A stretch of 64,000 nucleotides of DNA. It comes from Tubulanus polymorphus (taxonomy: Eukaryota > Nemertea > Palaeonemertea > Tubulaniformes > Tubulanidae). The position numbers and the translations under genes were made by a program. The first letter of the stretch is position 1; every line of letters begins with the position of its first letter. This document shows, piece after piece, positions 12,430 through 26,600 of this stretch. The notes beneath the pieces are model-generated. The model was not told the origin of the DNA. It saw nothing but the letters and a program-made list of their open reading frames with translations, and searched no databases. Where the stretch lies: assembly GCF_964204645.1 (NCBI RefSeq), contig NC_134026.1, forward strand, positions 17,068,650-17,132,649, given 5' to 3'.

Positions 12430-13300
12430 TACCCCTGTGAAGCTGGCTCCCGGTTCCCGGTTCCTTATTCGGCTCCCGATTCAAAATGCTGTTGAATCGG
12501 GAGCCGAATCGGGAACTGGGAACCGGGAGCCGGCTACTGGTTCAGCTCCCGATTCAAAATGCTTTTGAACCGGGAGCCGAATCGGGAACCGGGAACCGGG
12601 AGCCGGCTACTGGTTCAGCTCCCGATTCAAAATGTGAAGCTGGCTACTTATTCGCCAGGTGGCGCTGGTATACACTATGCCTTAGTCCAGACATTTTACG
12701 TAACTATGTCTACTCTGCTGATAAACAAACTCGACCTCGACCTTGACAACAAATCGCCAGGTGATGGCGCGAGCCAATCCAGACGTCTAAACACGATTGC
12801 GTATGCGACCGCGAGAGCGGTCAGCTGTATGTAGCTATACGTCAGTAAGCTGCGTCTATTAATAACACAACTTGGTTTAAGAACGTGTGTATTGCTCGGT
12901 CGTTTTTCTCGTCACCGAATCGACTTCTTCATATGTTATTCGCCTCTTTAATCATTTAATCAATAAACCATCGATTGTTCCCGAGCTATAGGGTATTGAT
13001 TAGTCAGCACTGAAAGGGTTAACAAGAGAGAAAGTTTCTAACGAAAGTTATGGAATCCCCAAGAAAACAATATCTGCAAGCCCATGAAATTGTAAGATAT
13101 AAGATAAACAGACGCTTTCTGCCCGCCGTATAAATCACCCTTCATGCAGGGTAAATCCATTGTCAAAGATGAAAAAACAATCACTTCAATATTCTATTAA
13201 ACTTAATATTTTCCTATCTATCAAATTCCATAGAAAACATAAAAGAACATTTTTCTCATCCCTAAACCGAAAATAGCTGGAAATGAGAGCGCACACAAAA
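12430..13300 (+). repeat. Left arm of the long inverted repeat
   Basis: It matches the reverse complement of 18637-19381 from CCCCTGTGAAGC through to GGAAATGAGAGCGCAC, with a roughly 100-base segment missing in the other arm. The outer 200 bases are built from nested GAATCGGGAGCCG/CGGCTCCCGATTC palindromes. Confidence 0.8.
12486..12631 (+). repeat. 73-bp tandem repeat of nested palindromes
   Basis: Two copies 73 bases apart, each built from GGGAGCCGAATCGGGAA, CCGGGAGCCGGCTACTGG and CAGCTCCCGATTCAAAATG. The unit is itself self-complementary, so strong hairpins are expected. The mirror copy lies at about 19185-19325. Confidence 0.85.
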
Positions 13301-15320
13301 TTCTAATCCAATAGTTACCACGGTTGCATGGTAAAACAGTGAGACCACTAACATTGGCGCAGAGATAAGATGGTTGAATAGACGTCTCAATTGCAAAATG
13401 TGAAGCTGGCTACTTATTCGATTCGACTCTATTGCGGACAGCAGGTAAACATAATTAAGTAAGTATGTCTGCTGAAATGAGTGCAACCTGACCTCGGCCA
13501 CCAGGCTAATCGAGACGTCTGAATTAACAACACGCGTGTGACTTCAATATACACAGTTACTATGCAACTTTATTCTATACTATAAGCGGCTAAGCCATAG
13601 CGTATTAACTTTGTAGCGCGTAATCTCCGTTCGTGTGGCTTCGATTACGCGTTGAGTGGTATGGATTGAAAGAGGATGGTCTGATCTGTGTTTACGAATA
13701 GATTTCGTGCCGATACGATAAAGTTTAGGTAGACTTTTCTACCATTAAGTTTGGACTTTCCGCGTGACGTCACTGCGCGCGATGATGAAAACAAACATTT
13801 GCGCGATGTGAGCGTCAGCTGTTGCTCGTTGACTACAGAGACGCCGGTGACCTAATTTCATTTTGTCTGCCTACAGAGACGCGGATGGCGTCAATTCTGG
13901 GGAATGTAATAGTGGAGAATACTGCGATGTGAGCATCATCGGTCTGATACGAGAAAGATGTACTGCATGATTTGTTATATGTTGCTAGTTCTTCTGCCCT
14001 GGGCCCGGTTTAGGTGATAATTCTAATGGAAAATGTTTAATTCGGGTTAATTCGGGTTAGTTAATTGGTTTACCTTTGTCAGCGATATGAAGTTGGCTAT
14101 TGAAATGTGTATTGAAATATTGTCAACATATTTGAAAATCATTTTCAATCGGGAGCCGAATCGGGAGCCGGCTCCCGGTTCCCGGCTCCCAATTCAAAAT
14201 GTGAAGCTGGCTACTTATTCGATTCGACTCTATTGCGGACAGATAAATGTTATGATTGCGTAACTATGGTGTCTGCTCTCAAGTGCTAGCCGCAACCTTG
14301 ACTACCAGTCGAGACGAGGCCAATCGAGACGTCTAAATACATCGCGCAACCAGGTGTGCTGACCGCGAGCGTTGCCCGGAGCGTTGACCTGCACTTTGAC
14401 TCAGCAACTCATAATATCTTCTTTTATTCATTGAAGGTTTTGTGAAATAAGCGAAATCCTCGGAAATTTCTTTCCTTTTAAAAACTGCCAGCTGCTGCTA
14501 CTACGTCATCATTCCGATATGAGTGTATGAAGCTACGAGATAGATTGTACGCGTGACTTGTGATATGTAGTTTTTCCCACAGCCAAATGGGTTAATGCCC
14601 TGGGCCCGGTTTAGGTGATAATTCGAATTGAAAGTGCTTTATTCTAGTTAGTGAATTCGATGATTAAATCTCTTTCACAAACGCTAATTAGGGAAAAGTG
14701 AATTAATTGTAATTATCTTCGAAGTTAATTCCAAATTAATTATTGCATTATTCCTATACGATGAAAAAACTATCATTAATAAAATGACCAGCCCCGTCGC
14801 TAATTATGCACACCGGAATTAGGGGGAGCTTAAATTCCCGTTCGTGAAACCCGAAACCCGACCCTGGTGAAAATGCGATCAACAAGATCAAAATTGTGAC
14901 ATCGTCAAATAAACAGGCGTTCGAACGAGACGTCCGCCCACCGTCTGAATCACCTACGTATACATACCTATAGTCGCCTTTTTTGTTGAGTATTATATTT
15001 TCCGTAAATATTATAACACACTAGAAAACGAAAACATGTGGATAATTTGGAAGAAAGGGTTGTAGTGTAGGTAAATATATTCATATGTATTCTAATCCAA
15101 TGGTTACTGTGGTTGCATAGCAACTGCGAAACTACTGAAATCTGCACACGCAGACGTCTCGATTAGCCTAGTGACCGAGGTCAGGTTAGCTATCGCTTAT
15201 CTCAGGCGAGACATGGTTACGTAAATACGTCTGGACTGAGGAATATCGTATACTCGCGCCATGTGAGAATAGAAAACCTGGAACGAATGAAATGTCCGGC
15301 TGTCAAAAGGTAATAGCAGA
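13301..15320. repeat. Interior with repeated blocks shared with the arms
   Basis: A block AATGTGAAGCTGGCTACTTA with following CGATTCGACTCTATTGCGG recurs near 13398 and 14198, and part of it lies in both arms. A second block (ATTCTAATCCAAT...GGTTGCAT) occurs near 13302 and 15088. The interior is therefore made of pieces of the same family. No gene was seen. Confidence 0.6.
14597..14868. mobile_element. Probable MITE with CCCTGG/CCAGGG ends
   Basis: Starts CCCTGGGCCCGGTTTAGG and ends with GAAACCCGACCCTGG, imperfect inverted termini. A second left terminus (CTGGGCCCGGTTTAGGTGA) lies at about 13998. About 270 bases, non-coding, AT-rich inside. Confidence 0.45.
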
Positions 15321-15603
15321 GCCGTCGGAAGGAATTTTTAAGTGGCGAGGCTTATTTCTGAAGGGGGTTTAGGGGCCCTCCCCTAGAAAAATTTTGAAAA
15401 TTCAATCGCCGGAGATGCGTTTTGGGGCCATTTCACGGTCTCATTCACAGAAGCATGAGAAGCCGTGAGCCAACCACCTAGTTAACGACGAGCTGCTAAA
15501 CGACGAGCTGCTATACGCGGTACAGCGTGCTTTTGAAAAATATTTTGTTAAGCAAAAAAGTGGGGCGGCTTTGGCCGCCCCTGCCGCCCCTGTTCCGACG
15601 GCC
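15321..15603. mobile_element. Probable MITE with GCCGTCGGAA / TTCCGACGGC ends
   Basis: Ten-base inverted termini bound 283 bases. An internal CCCTCCCCTAG-AAAATTTTGAAAATTC block resembles one at about 48189-48215 (CTCCCCGAGGAAAATTTTGA), so a related copy exists there. Confidence 0.45.
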
Positions 15604-16950
15604 ATGAATAGAGATGTTACGAGAGGTCATCGGTTGGTTTTTCGATGTATTTGATGATGCGCTGTAACTTAAACCATAGCGCCGAATCGATTTAGGGTGT
15701 TTTAGTAAAAAAATTCGAATCGGAACAGTTTTCCAACTTATTACTACCAACGGAATTCCTTTGTAAAAGTACATAATTTCAAAATTTTTGATATATCTCG
15801 AATATCGTTGATGAGTCATATATAATGAAGGTCGAAGGTTTAGAGGGTCGATTCATTGGAATTTTAAAGGCATAGATATATAATTTCTGGAATGAAAAAA
15901 AATCAAAGTTTGGAACTTAATGATAGTGAAGTTTCAGCATGTCTCCTTTACAATGAAGGATTCAATCCGCGATGTTGATTCTACTTGCTTAAAGGGCACA
16001 TGTACAATTAATAGAATATCATGTCATACTTTTTCTATGAAGTAATATGTTCACAAGTTATAATATGCTACTGATTATCATTTCAGTCATTTCCTGAAAT
16101 ACACTTATAAATCGGCAGTTTGAGCAGGTGCTCACTGTATCTAGATGTGTGCAGGTACGTGTTCCTGACGTCATCTCTGTTGAAAGCTTACTGTTAACTC
16201 AGTTTCTACTCATTTAAAAGGGGTATTTAAGATTTTTTTAATTAATGATTTCTAAAGTATTGTTGGTGCCATCGTATATGATATGATAAACATATATGTT
16301 AGTGGGTGCATCATATAGCCGTGATATATAAGAGGGAACAAATTATGACTATCAATTGTATACGTATATGGGCTAGAGAGCGCATACGTGCTTAGGTTTA
16401 TCACCGACATACCGTGAAAAAAGCAACAGTGAGTTTGGTGAACTGTGTAAACAAAGTGAAGAATAAATGAACGACGCATTTATAAGTAATCATTCCTTTG
16501 CGAAATAAGCATTGCGTTTATCAATCACGAAAAGTACAATTCATTGGCCATGTGGCCAAAAGTAAAAACGTTTGAGACGCTGAAGCAAGAGTTTCGGTGG
16601 GCTGCAATCAAACCCAGGCAAGTATGGCGCCAGAGAGGCGATCCGATGTTTATTGGACAGTGTCTGTCATCGAGAGGATTTCCGAGGTTGCGCCAGACGT
16701 GATGACACAATCAACTGGGACTATCGTAGCTACGTCACCAAGCAATGATGCTGACCTACTATTTTGATATCGGAAAAGCTGACCGTGCGAAGAAGAAATT
16801 GATATCTGTTATCACTCATCACCGCCCAATGAGATACAGGTGAGAATCCCACCTGTTGCTGACGCACTGTTGCTGGGGCACCGCTCCAGGGGAAATTAGT
16901 ACGTATGATCACAAATGTGAAAATGCAGTGTTAAGTATTATATTTTAAAG
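15604..16950. other. Gene-free interior stretch
   Basis: The frames at 16252-16479, 16525-16710 and 16730-16912 (minus) carry no recognisable motif. No repeat was recognised. Confidence 0.35.
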
Positions 16951-17662
16951 TCTATCCCAGTGGTTATGATCGCGGTGCATCAAACAGTTCATATCATCGC
17001 AGATCTGGAACCCTGTGGTTTCTATGTGCTCAACCCTGCAAGTAACTGAGGTCAGGCAACTACTACATTCAAGAGTGAATAATACTAAAGTTTTCACATC
17101 CTGGTCATTCACTTCTCTTTATTCCTCTAGATTTGGTTTTTCTTGTATATTCTCAAAGAACACCGATTACTTAAAATGTATTTAAGCATGGAATTTCGAG
17201 GATTAATTTCTTATTTTGTGCACTTAACAAAGCTAGACATGCGCAAATATGTTAACTAATGACTATTTGTGGATTTGATTATCATCTCATGAGATCGTAC
17301 GTTCTGTGTTGCTATTTTGCTTAAACACCGTCCAAATATAATGTTTCAACTTGAAAATTAGTTCTGACACTTTCTAATGTAAACATTGACTTTGGTATCC
17401 TCGGAAAATATTCACTCTTGAATGCAACAAGACTTCAAACTAATTTTTCCTTGCTAATTTCTTCATTTTCTTAGTGTAAACTTCGAAAGTTTTGCTCTTT
17501 ATTCACTCTTGCCTGTAACTATAGTAACAAGCAGCTGGGGTCCAGCGAGTCAGTGATGCTCATGGTGAGTTTGACCACTTACAGCTGTCAGTATCAATTA
17601 AATTGTTGTTGATACTGGCTCTTTGAGAGTGGAAATGCCGCGATCATAACCACTGGGATAGA
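16951..17662. mobile_element. 712-bp MITE with perfect 25-bp terminal inverted repeats
   Basis: 16951-16975 is the exact reverse complement of 17638-17662 (outer ends TCTATCCCAGTGGTTATG). The flanking 8-mers TTTTAAAG and TTTTTTAG match at 6 of 8 positions, which would fit an eroded hAT-type target duplication. A subterminal inverted pair (TTCAAGAGTGAATA near 17071 and TATTCACTCTTGAA near 17408) lies inside. No transposase frame is present, so it is non-autonomous. Confidence 0.8.
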
Positions 17663-18631
<969 letters not shown>

Positions 18632-18636
18632 GTATT

Positions 18637-19381
18637 TATGTGCGCTCTCATTTCCAGCCATTTTCGGTTTAGGGATGAAAAAATGTTCTTTTCTATGGAA
18701 TTTGATAGATAGGCGGGCAGAAAGCATCTGTTTATTTTATATCTTTCAATTTCATGGGCTTGCAGATATTTACTTCTTGATGAGGGGATTCGATAACTTT
18801 CGTTAGAAACTTTCTCTGTTGTTAAGGGCTCGGGAACAATCCATGGTTAATTGATTAAATGGTTAAAGAGGCGAATAACATATAAAGGTCTATTCGGTGA
18901 CGAGAAAAACGACCGAGCAATACGCACGTTCTTAAACCAAGATATTAATAGACGCAACTTAATAAACTCCTGACGTAAAGCTACAGCTGACCGCTCTCGC
19001 GGTCGCATACGCAATCGTGTTTAGACGTCTGGATTGGCTCGCGCCATCACCTGGCGATTTGTTGTCAAGGTCGAGGTCGAGTTTGTTTATCAGCAGAGTA
19101 GACATAGTTACGTAAAATGTCTGGACTACGGCATAGTGTATACCAGCGCCACCTGGCGAATAAGTAGCCAGCTTCACATTTTGAATCGGGAGCTGAACCA
19201 GTAGCCGGCTCCCGGTTCCCGGTTCCCGATTCGGCTCCCGGTTCAAAAGCATTTTGAATCGGGAGCTGAACCAGTAGCCGGCTCCCGGTTCCCAGTTCCC
19301 GATTCGGCTCCCGATTCAACAGCATTTTGAATCGGGAGCCGAATAAGGAACCGGGAACCGGGAGCCAGCTTCACAGGGGTA
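18637..19381 (-). repeat. Right arm of the long inverted repeat
   Basis: Reverse complement of 12430-13300, ending GCCAGCTTCACAGGGG then TA. It holds the mirror image of the 73-bp nested palindromes at about 19185-19325. Confidence 0.8.
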
Positions 19382-19484
19382 AAATCGTTTTAACAATAGG
19401 TGCGCAATCACAACTAATACATGTGAGACACAGATCAAGATTACTAGAATACTTAAAATCTGTTTTTCTGGACGGTTGACCATA

Positions 19485-21775
19485 TATTATCTAAGAGGGA
19501 CACACTATAAACTGAGTCGTCGTCGCTAGTAGGTGGTCCAAAATGTAGAGGGAGCTTATTGGAGGCTTTTTTAAACTCAACCGCGAGATAGATACTGATG
19601 AAGTAATAAAAGCGATCTCACTACTTAAGAATAAAAAGGCATCTGGCATCGACGGGATAACAAATGAATTGCTAAAAGTCAATCGATATCCCTATTTAGT
19701 TAATATTTTGCAAAACCTATTCAATCTTGTTCTAAGGACTGGCCATGTACCGGATACTTGGTCGATTGGGGTGATCAAACCGATCTACAAGAACAAAGGT
19801 GATCCCGACGATCCCGATAATTACAGAGGCATCACTCTAGTGAGCTGCCTAGGAAAACTGTTTACGAGCATATTGAATCAGAGACTATCTCTATTTTTAG
19901 ATGCAAACATATTATAAGTGAAGCCCAGGGTGGTTTCAGATCTAAATACTCGACAGTTGATCATATCTACACTCTTAAAACCATTGTTGAACTGTACCTT
20001 GGCCAGGGGAGAAGACTGTTCTGTGCGTTCGTAGATTTTAAAAAGGCATTTGATTCAATCTGTAGAGTAACTCTTTGGAAGAAACTTATTAGTAATTGTA
20101 TTACAGGAAACTTCCTGAACGTTATTAAAAGCATGTACGACTCTGTAAAATCGTGCGTAAAATATAATGGCAATACCTCACAATATTTCACTGCCGGCAG
20201 AGGTTTGAGACAGGGCGAAAATCTATCACCAATCCTATTTTCACTCTATTTAAATGATATAGAGGCATTTTTCGTGGGAAATGGTAATCCAACTCTCTCA
20301 TTTATAGAAAAGCTGAATTCGGACTGCGATCATGATCTTGACACCCTGTTAAATCTATTTATTATTTTGTATGCAGATGACACAGTTATCTTAGCTGAGG
20401 ATGAAAATTCACTGCAGTCGCAGCTGGATACTTTGTATGCATATTGTTTAGAAAACGATAATTACGTCGACGTAAAACTAAAGTTTTAATTTTTGCAAGA
20501 AGTAAATGTAGGATCAAGATAGATACAAAGTTTATGTTTGGCACAGATGAGATTGAGATCGTTGAGGACTATCTATACCTGGGAGTTAAGTTCAATTGGA
20601 ATGGCAGCTTCGCCAAAGCAAAAAAATATCTATATGACAAGGCAATGAGAGCAATGTTCTCGGTAATACAAAAAGGCAGACGCTTGAAGCTCCCGATAGA
20701 TGTTTTGCTGAAACTATTCGATATGTGCGTCGCACCCGTTGCGTTATATGGTTGTGAGATATGGGGCTTTGAAAGCCTCGATTTGTTAGAGAGTCTGCAC
20801 TGTACGTTTTGCAAAATTATTATGAAAGTGTCAAAATATTCGCACAACCTGCAGGTATTAGCTGAACTTGGGCGGTACCCCATGAGTATCGAGGTAAAAC
20901 GGAGGATGGTAAACTTTTGGCTTAAAACTGTTACCGGCAAAGAATCAAAACTTAATGCAATCCTGTACCGTATATCCCCCAATCTGTATGTACGCGAAAA
21001 ACACAAGTCCCCTTGGTTATTGTATATAAAGAAAATATTTGACGACATTGGCTTATCTTACATATGGTTACAGCAATACACGGAAAATTATAAAACGCTC
21101 TCCAAGTACGTGAAACAAGTCCTCCGTGACCAACACGTACAAGAAATGCTTCAAAAAGTGAATGACGATCAGCAGATGTTAATTTCAAACTATATAAGAA
21201 CGATGTTAGGCTTGAAAAAATATATAACTCAACTTGACGGAAGTCTCGTGCATAGCTTATTCGAATTCAGAATTGGTTCCTATTTATTACCGGTAAATAA
21301 TCGATCGAACGCTCATATAGACCGAAGTGAAAGACTGTGCCCTGCCTGTAACACCGTAGGAGATGAGCTTCACTTCATTTATGACTGCACTTTGCTAAGT
21401 GATCTGCGTGATAATTCCATCCATTTAAGTATGTCCAGAAACTTGGAAATATTAAGGAATCCTACCCCACAATTAGCTAAATTTATCCAGTTAGGTTTAA
21501 GTTTATACAAATCCCTCCAGTGAATTGTGTATATACGTGTGATATATCTTGCTGTATATAATTCAATCTCTGTACTTGCTTTGTTTGTAAATAGTTTTAT
21601 TACTGAAAGTTTGATATTAAATTTTGTTAATTCCTATTTTGTTTTGTATATATGTATATAATTCTGTTCATGTTTTGTAAATTTTTATATTCCATATTTT
21701 GTATTCAATCTTGCCTCCACGTACCATTCTTATGGTTGGAGTGAAATAAATATCTTATCTTATCTTATCTTATCT
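19485..21775 (+). pseudogene. 5'-truncated non-LTR retrotransposon (LINE) ORF2 with (ATCTT)n tail
   Basis: Reverse transcriptase motifs appear in order over three frames. ASGIDGITNELLK and NYRGITLVSCLGKLF come first (to 19917). GGFRSKYSTVDHIYTL, FVDFKKAFDSI and GLRQGENLSPILFSLY follow, then catalytic YADDTVILAE (about 20370). The last frame (20534-21523) is intact: EDYLYLGVKFNWNGSF, APVALYGCEIWGFESL and a C-terminal zinc motif CPACNTVGDELHFIYDC. Frameshifts lie near 19915 and 20485. The 3' end is a run of ATCTT units, and no endonuclease domain is present, so it is 5'-truncated. The Jockey/CR1-type arrangement is my inference. It inserted antisense into the end of the env gene that follows. 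Confidence 0.9.
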
Positions 21776-22980
21776 TTAAATGCGTTGGTCGCAGGTAGTT
21801 GACCCGATGCGATAACGGCTGCAGCTATTGTGGAAAGAGTTCGCCGTGTAAATATGATTGAATAAACTGAAAATGCTAATGAAATTAAGCTTAGAAATGG
21901 AGATATTGACGTCAATAAACGATCCTGACTTATTCCAGGAATGAATGAATCCGTATTGGTCCATTTGGCGGATAGAAGCGCATCAGCCTTAGTAGCGAAT
22001 AGTTTTACCTTTTTGTGTCCGTTTTCTGTCAGCTTCTTGAAATTCGCGGTAAATTTTCCCTCGTTTTGAGCTACCTGGCTCCATTTATCTCGAACTAATT
22101 TAATCTCCGGTAGAGTCACTTGGTGAATTTGAGACGAGTGACTTTCCGTATCCAAAATTTGTTGTCTCTTATTGAAATCAAGATGCTTGAAAAACGCCAA
22201 AATAACTGGTAGATTTATTGGGTGAGAATAGATTGGTAACATGTCAGTTTTGTGACAGTTCGTAATTTTCGCGGGGATTTTGAATTTAGATGATGTTATT
22301 CCGCACCCGCACGGTAGTTTTATTAAGCACATTGTGCACGCGGTTATAGCTTTTACAGGCTTGCCGGGGCAGGTCATGGACCAGGATGAGTCCCTGCCGC
22401 TCGCTAAGTACGTTCCGGATCCCAAGTCTAGGGCTCCCTCATAGAGTCCGGATTCCTGGTACCTAGTGTCACAAAGACGCATAATGTTGTTGTGATCGTT
22501 GAAAAACAGTGCGCTCGCGCAACTGGATACAGAGCGCGACCTCATAGATCTAGCCGTCGGACAGACCTTCACACCTTTACCGTCACATGCTGCATAGTCG
22601 CCTGTGTCAAGTTCAGTATAGAAGTCTCCCGAGTTAGTAACACCTATGTATGCCGGAAGGTCTTTTATTAGAGTACAGTTATCTGATAAGGCATTGACTG
22701 GTACAGGAATAGCGGAGATCGAATATATATTAAATTTTGTGCTAATTTTTGAAATTGGGAACTTGACCGTAATATAAACAGCTCTGTCTGTCCTGGTGTA
22801 AAGGATGTCCCAAACTTGATAATAATACCAGGGTCTGGATAAGATATTGAAAAGCCTGGGTAATCTTGGGATAGCAGGTCACGAATTGACTTAATTGTAT
22901 TAGCCATAATTTTGGTAGGGACTAGACTCATCGGCAAGTAGCCGTCAACCAGGGTTTGAACACCTGATTGCGCCAATTGC
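21776..22980 (-). pseudogene. Env-like glycoprotein, C-terminal part (split by BEL/Pao insertion)
   Basis: Minus-strand frames 22976-22668 and 22572-21760 form one protein interrupted by frameshifts near 22765 and 22600. The second frame is Cys-rich (MTCPGKPVKAITACTMC, then KLPCGCG). It has a heptad-like region and a membrane segment near its C-terminus (SPFLSLISLAFSVYSIIF). This layout fits a retroelement envelope/fusion protein of the type carried by env-bearing Gypsy elements. The N-terminal part, with signal peptide, lies at 29327-29680. The last codons run into the LINE tail at 21775, so the natural C-terminus and the 3' LTR are lost. Identification rests on architecture and context (Gypsy pol remnant upstream), not on an alignment. 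Confidence 0.55.
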
Positions 22981-23004
22981 GTGCCTCGAGTTCAGTTTGC
23001 ATAG

Positions 23005-23244
23005 TGTGAAATATTACGGGTTCAAGGCCCGGAGCTGCAGTAGAGTGGCAGAGACCTCAAGAAAACGACGCGAACTCGATGGATTCCTTACTACAACTGA
23101 AGATATATGTTTATTTCTCACTATACAGTATGGCGTGTTGCTGGGTCGCACATGTGGTCCGAATAAGCTAATCTAAATAAACTGGAGTTAAGAAAGTTAT
23201 AGTGACAGCGTGAGAGCGCGGAGAGCGGTGAGAAATTATCGACA
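23005..23244 (-). repeat. BEL/Pao 3' LTR
   Basis: 240 bases, read on the minus strand from TGTCGATAATTTC to ATATTTCACA. A purine-rich GGGCGGGA just before it (plus 23245-23252) is the likely polypurine tract. Confidence 0.95.
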
Positions 23245-23645
23245 CTCCCGCCCGGGCAAATTAATTATTTCACAATAATTCGCTAGTGTAAATGACATAT
23301 AACCATCACAAGTGCGAAACCCAGCCAAACAATTCGATTTAAACCTTTTATACACACATAATCCTAAACTAATTAATACAGCATGAAATAATCTATTCTA
23401 GTACGTAATTTTTAAATTTTGAACTCTGGGTTGAATCTCGAATCGTTTCGACCAGGGTTGATTCTACTTCACATCATCCGTGTCCAACCTGAAACCCGTA
23501 ACCTGGTTAGGGAAGCTAAACGGGTTGCTAGCGCTTGCTCAAGGCGCCACCCTAAAGACTATGGAGGGAAGGAGGTGTCTCACTGCTCCTTTCTTGAGCT
23601 CGGACCACCTAAGTGAACCGGTCTCAAGCCATACCCCGACTGTGT

Positions 23646-26600
23646 TTAAGCCGATGTTAAAGCGGCAACCATGCTCGTGGTCGCTTCGTTGCTTAACTGC
23701 TCTCGTATTTTGGCTCGTGCCAAGTCTGCGGCTGCCCGTTGGGGCCGTGTTGCGTAATGGTCTGCCGCCGGTTGAGTGGCGTTCTGTTGTTTGAGCCCCA
23801 CGTTCAGCTCGACCGGATACAATTTGGCGATCGCTCGATTAGATTTGCCCGCCGTAGTGCGAACCGTGGCTGCGCGCGTCACTCCGTCTTGTCCGGTCAA
23901 CAGTTCTTCGATGACCCCCAGTTTCCACTATCGGCGTGGGAGGTCTTTATCATGGACGAGTACGACATCTCCTCGTTTGACGACGTCAACAGATTTCGCG
24001 TACTTCCGAGCCTCGTAGCAGTGTCTTTCACGTAAGACCGCTAGGTACTCGCTCATGAAACGGTTCCTGAAATGGTTCAGAACTTTGTTGCGAGTGTGTG
24101 CTATGCTTTCTAGCGCTTCGTTCTTGACGTTGAACGACGGATCGAATACTTTCTCCGCGTCTTCGTATGGAATGGCGTTCAAGTCATGCCCATAGAGAAG
24201 ATGATTCGGTGTTAGCGGCGACAAGTCGTTGATGTCGGACGAGGTGTACGTCAGCGGTCGATTGTTGATGGTAGCTTGAATCTCGCGGACTAAAGTAGAC
24301 AACTCGTCATATGATACCAGAGCTCTACCAAGACATTTTTTTAGTGCTGACTTCGCGACACCGACTATTCGCTCATGGACCCCTCCAAACCACGAGGCCT
24401 GTACTGGGGTGCGCTTAAATGTAATACGGTTACCGGCGAGGTAGTCTTTCACTTCCGAGCTTCCGATCGCCTTATATATTCTTTCGAGCTCGGCTTCAGC
24501 TGCTGTGAAAGTCTTCGCATTGTCGCAATATAGTAAGGAGGGTGTTGAATAGCACGCCGCGAATCTCCTGAAAGCTCTTAGAAAAGCCGGAGTCGACATA
24601 TCTGGCACGATCTCAAGATGCACTGCTCTTGTGGCACAGCAGGTGAATACGCACAGATAGACTTTCCTGTTCTCGTTGCTTTTCACGTAAATGTGCGCGG
24701 TGAAGTCCATTGCTGTAGCTTGAAATGGCCGTAAATATTCTAGTCTGAAATCTGGTAGTGGGGCGTCTGCCGGCCTCTCATACGGTCTGCCCATGATCTT
24801 CCTACATACAATGCAGCGTTTTAACTGTTTCTTGACAAGTGATCGGAGTGATGTTATCCAAAATCTACTACGAATGTGGTTCATTGTTGCTCCGACGCCG
24901 TAGTGCTTTACTTTGCTGTGACTGTCACTGACGATTAATGTAGCTAAATATGAGTTGCTGTTCAGTAGCATTGGGTGCTTTCTCTCGGTCTCGATCGGTG
25001 CGTTTCTAAGCCTCCCGGCGCAGCGGATTATGTCATTGGTGTCTATATACAAGCCTAGTTGCGAAACGGTGGCTGGACATTTCATCTTCTTCTGTTTGTT
25101 TACGGGAGCGGCTAAGTAATCATAGCAATCTCTATATGCAGCTCGCTGTGCGCTCCGTATCCACATGTGTTCCGCCGTGTTGATGTCCGCAGCTGATAGG
25201 TCACGTCTGTTGTTGATGCCTGGTTTGAAAGCTCGGTTCACCAGGGCCGTTACACGTAGTAAATTGTTGTAATTGTTGTGTTCGTTTACGTCGATCGTAG
25301 CCGCTATATCCTGTACTGGCAGTGACCTGTTATCGGGCGCGAATTCGCAATCTGTTTCTAGGGCAGCGGTCATCACACAAGTCGATGATACGTTCAACTC
25401 TGAGACGTAGGTGAGCGGCCAGTTTTCGCGCTCTTTTTTCAGCCAATCCGGCCCTGTTAACCACGATGACGTTTGCAATTCTTCCACGGTGGCTCCCCGT
25501 GATAGAATGTCTGCCGCGTTCTCTTTTGTCTGCACGTGCGCCCACGCGGTTATCTCTGATTTGGCGCGAATCAAATCCACTCTGTTTTTGACGAATTGAG
25601 GCAGAGTCTTGTTGGATTTCAACCAATGCAAAGCGATTTCTGAGTCGGAGGCGTAGACGGTCTTCACCTCAGGGTATTCCTTGCGGTAAATCTCGCATAT
25701 GTGTTCCGCGTATCGGGCGCCCATGGCCATCTTTTTTTGTGAAATTACTCTGTTTTTCGAGCCGAGAAGCGCTACTTTTTCCCCTTGAATTGCGTAGGCG
25801 ACGCATCCGATCGCTGTTTTCGGACAGGCGTCACAGAACGTCATGATTGTTATCGGTACGTTGATGTCGCCACCCAGCCAGCGAGGTAGTCTGAAGTTGT
25901 TGGCGCGCACCAGTGATTGCTGGATGGTGGTCCACTCCGCTTTCTCTGTTTCGTTCAGGTGATCGTCCCAGTCCTTGTCCACCCACAGTTTATTGATGAA
26001 CCGCTTAGCTGGAACTGTCAGCGGAGCGATCAGTCCTAACGGGTCAAAGATCGACGCCGCTCGTGACGTTATGGTGCGCTTGGTGAGATCTCTGTCTCCC
26101 TCAAATTGTTTTCCGGCCAAGAAAATCGTGTCTGTGATTGGGTCCCATTTCAATCCAAAAATCGTAACCGAATCCGACTGGTCGTGCACCAAGTCGCGTC
26201 TGGCCTGGTCATTCACAGCTGGACAGTTGCTGGCCCATTGTCGTAGGGTGAAGCTCCCATGCTGCATAATTTCCCTCGCTTCGTGGTAGTAGCGCAAAGC
26301 TTCGGCCTCAGAGTCGACACCTGTCAGCAGGTTATCAACGTATAGCTTATTCATAACGTCGGAAGCGATGAGAGATCGGTATCCCTCGAGGTGTTTCTGT
26401 AATGTGATTGCCAGCGTAAACGGTGACGAAACGTTGCCAAATATGATCGTGTTGGCGCAGTAGGGAACGAGAGATTTTGACACGTCATTATTCTTGTACC
26501 ACAGGAATTTCACAAATTTCCGATCGTCTGGTTTCAGCCTGATGCACAAAAAGGCTCTGGCGATATCTGTCAGAGCGATCTTTCTCGTGCGAAACAACAG

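Noticed and set aside
12486..12631. CRISPR-like regular repeats
   Set aside because: Eukaryotic context, no unique spacers between units, palindromic throughout.
12486..12834. Frames of 86 and 91 codons repeated inverted at 18959-19325
   Set aside because: They are readings through the nested palindromic repeat of the inverted arms. Conservation reflects the repeat, not a protein.
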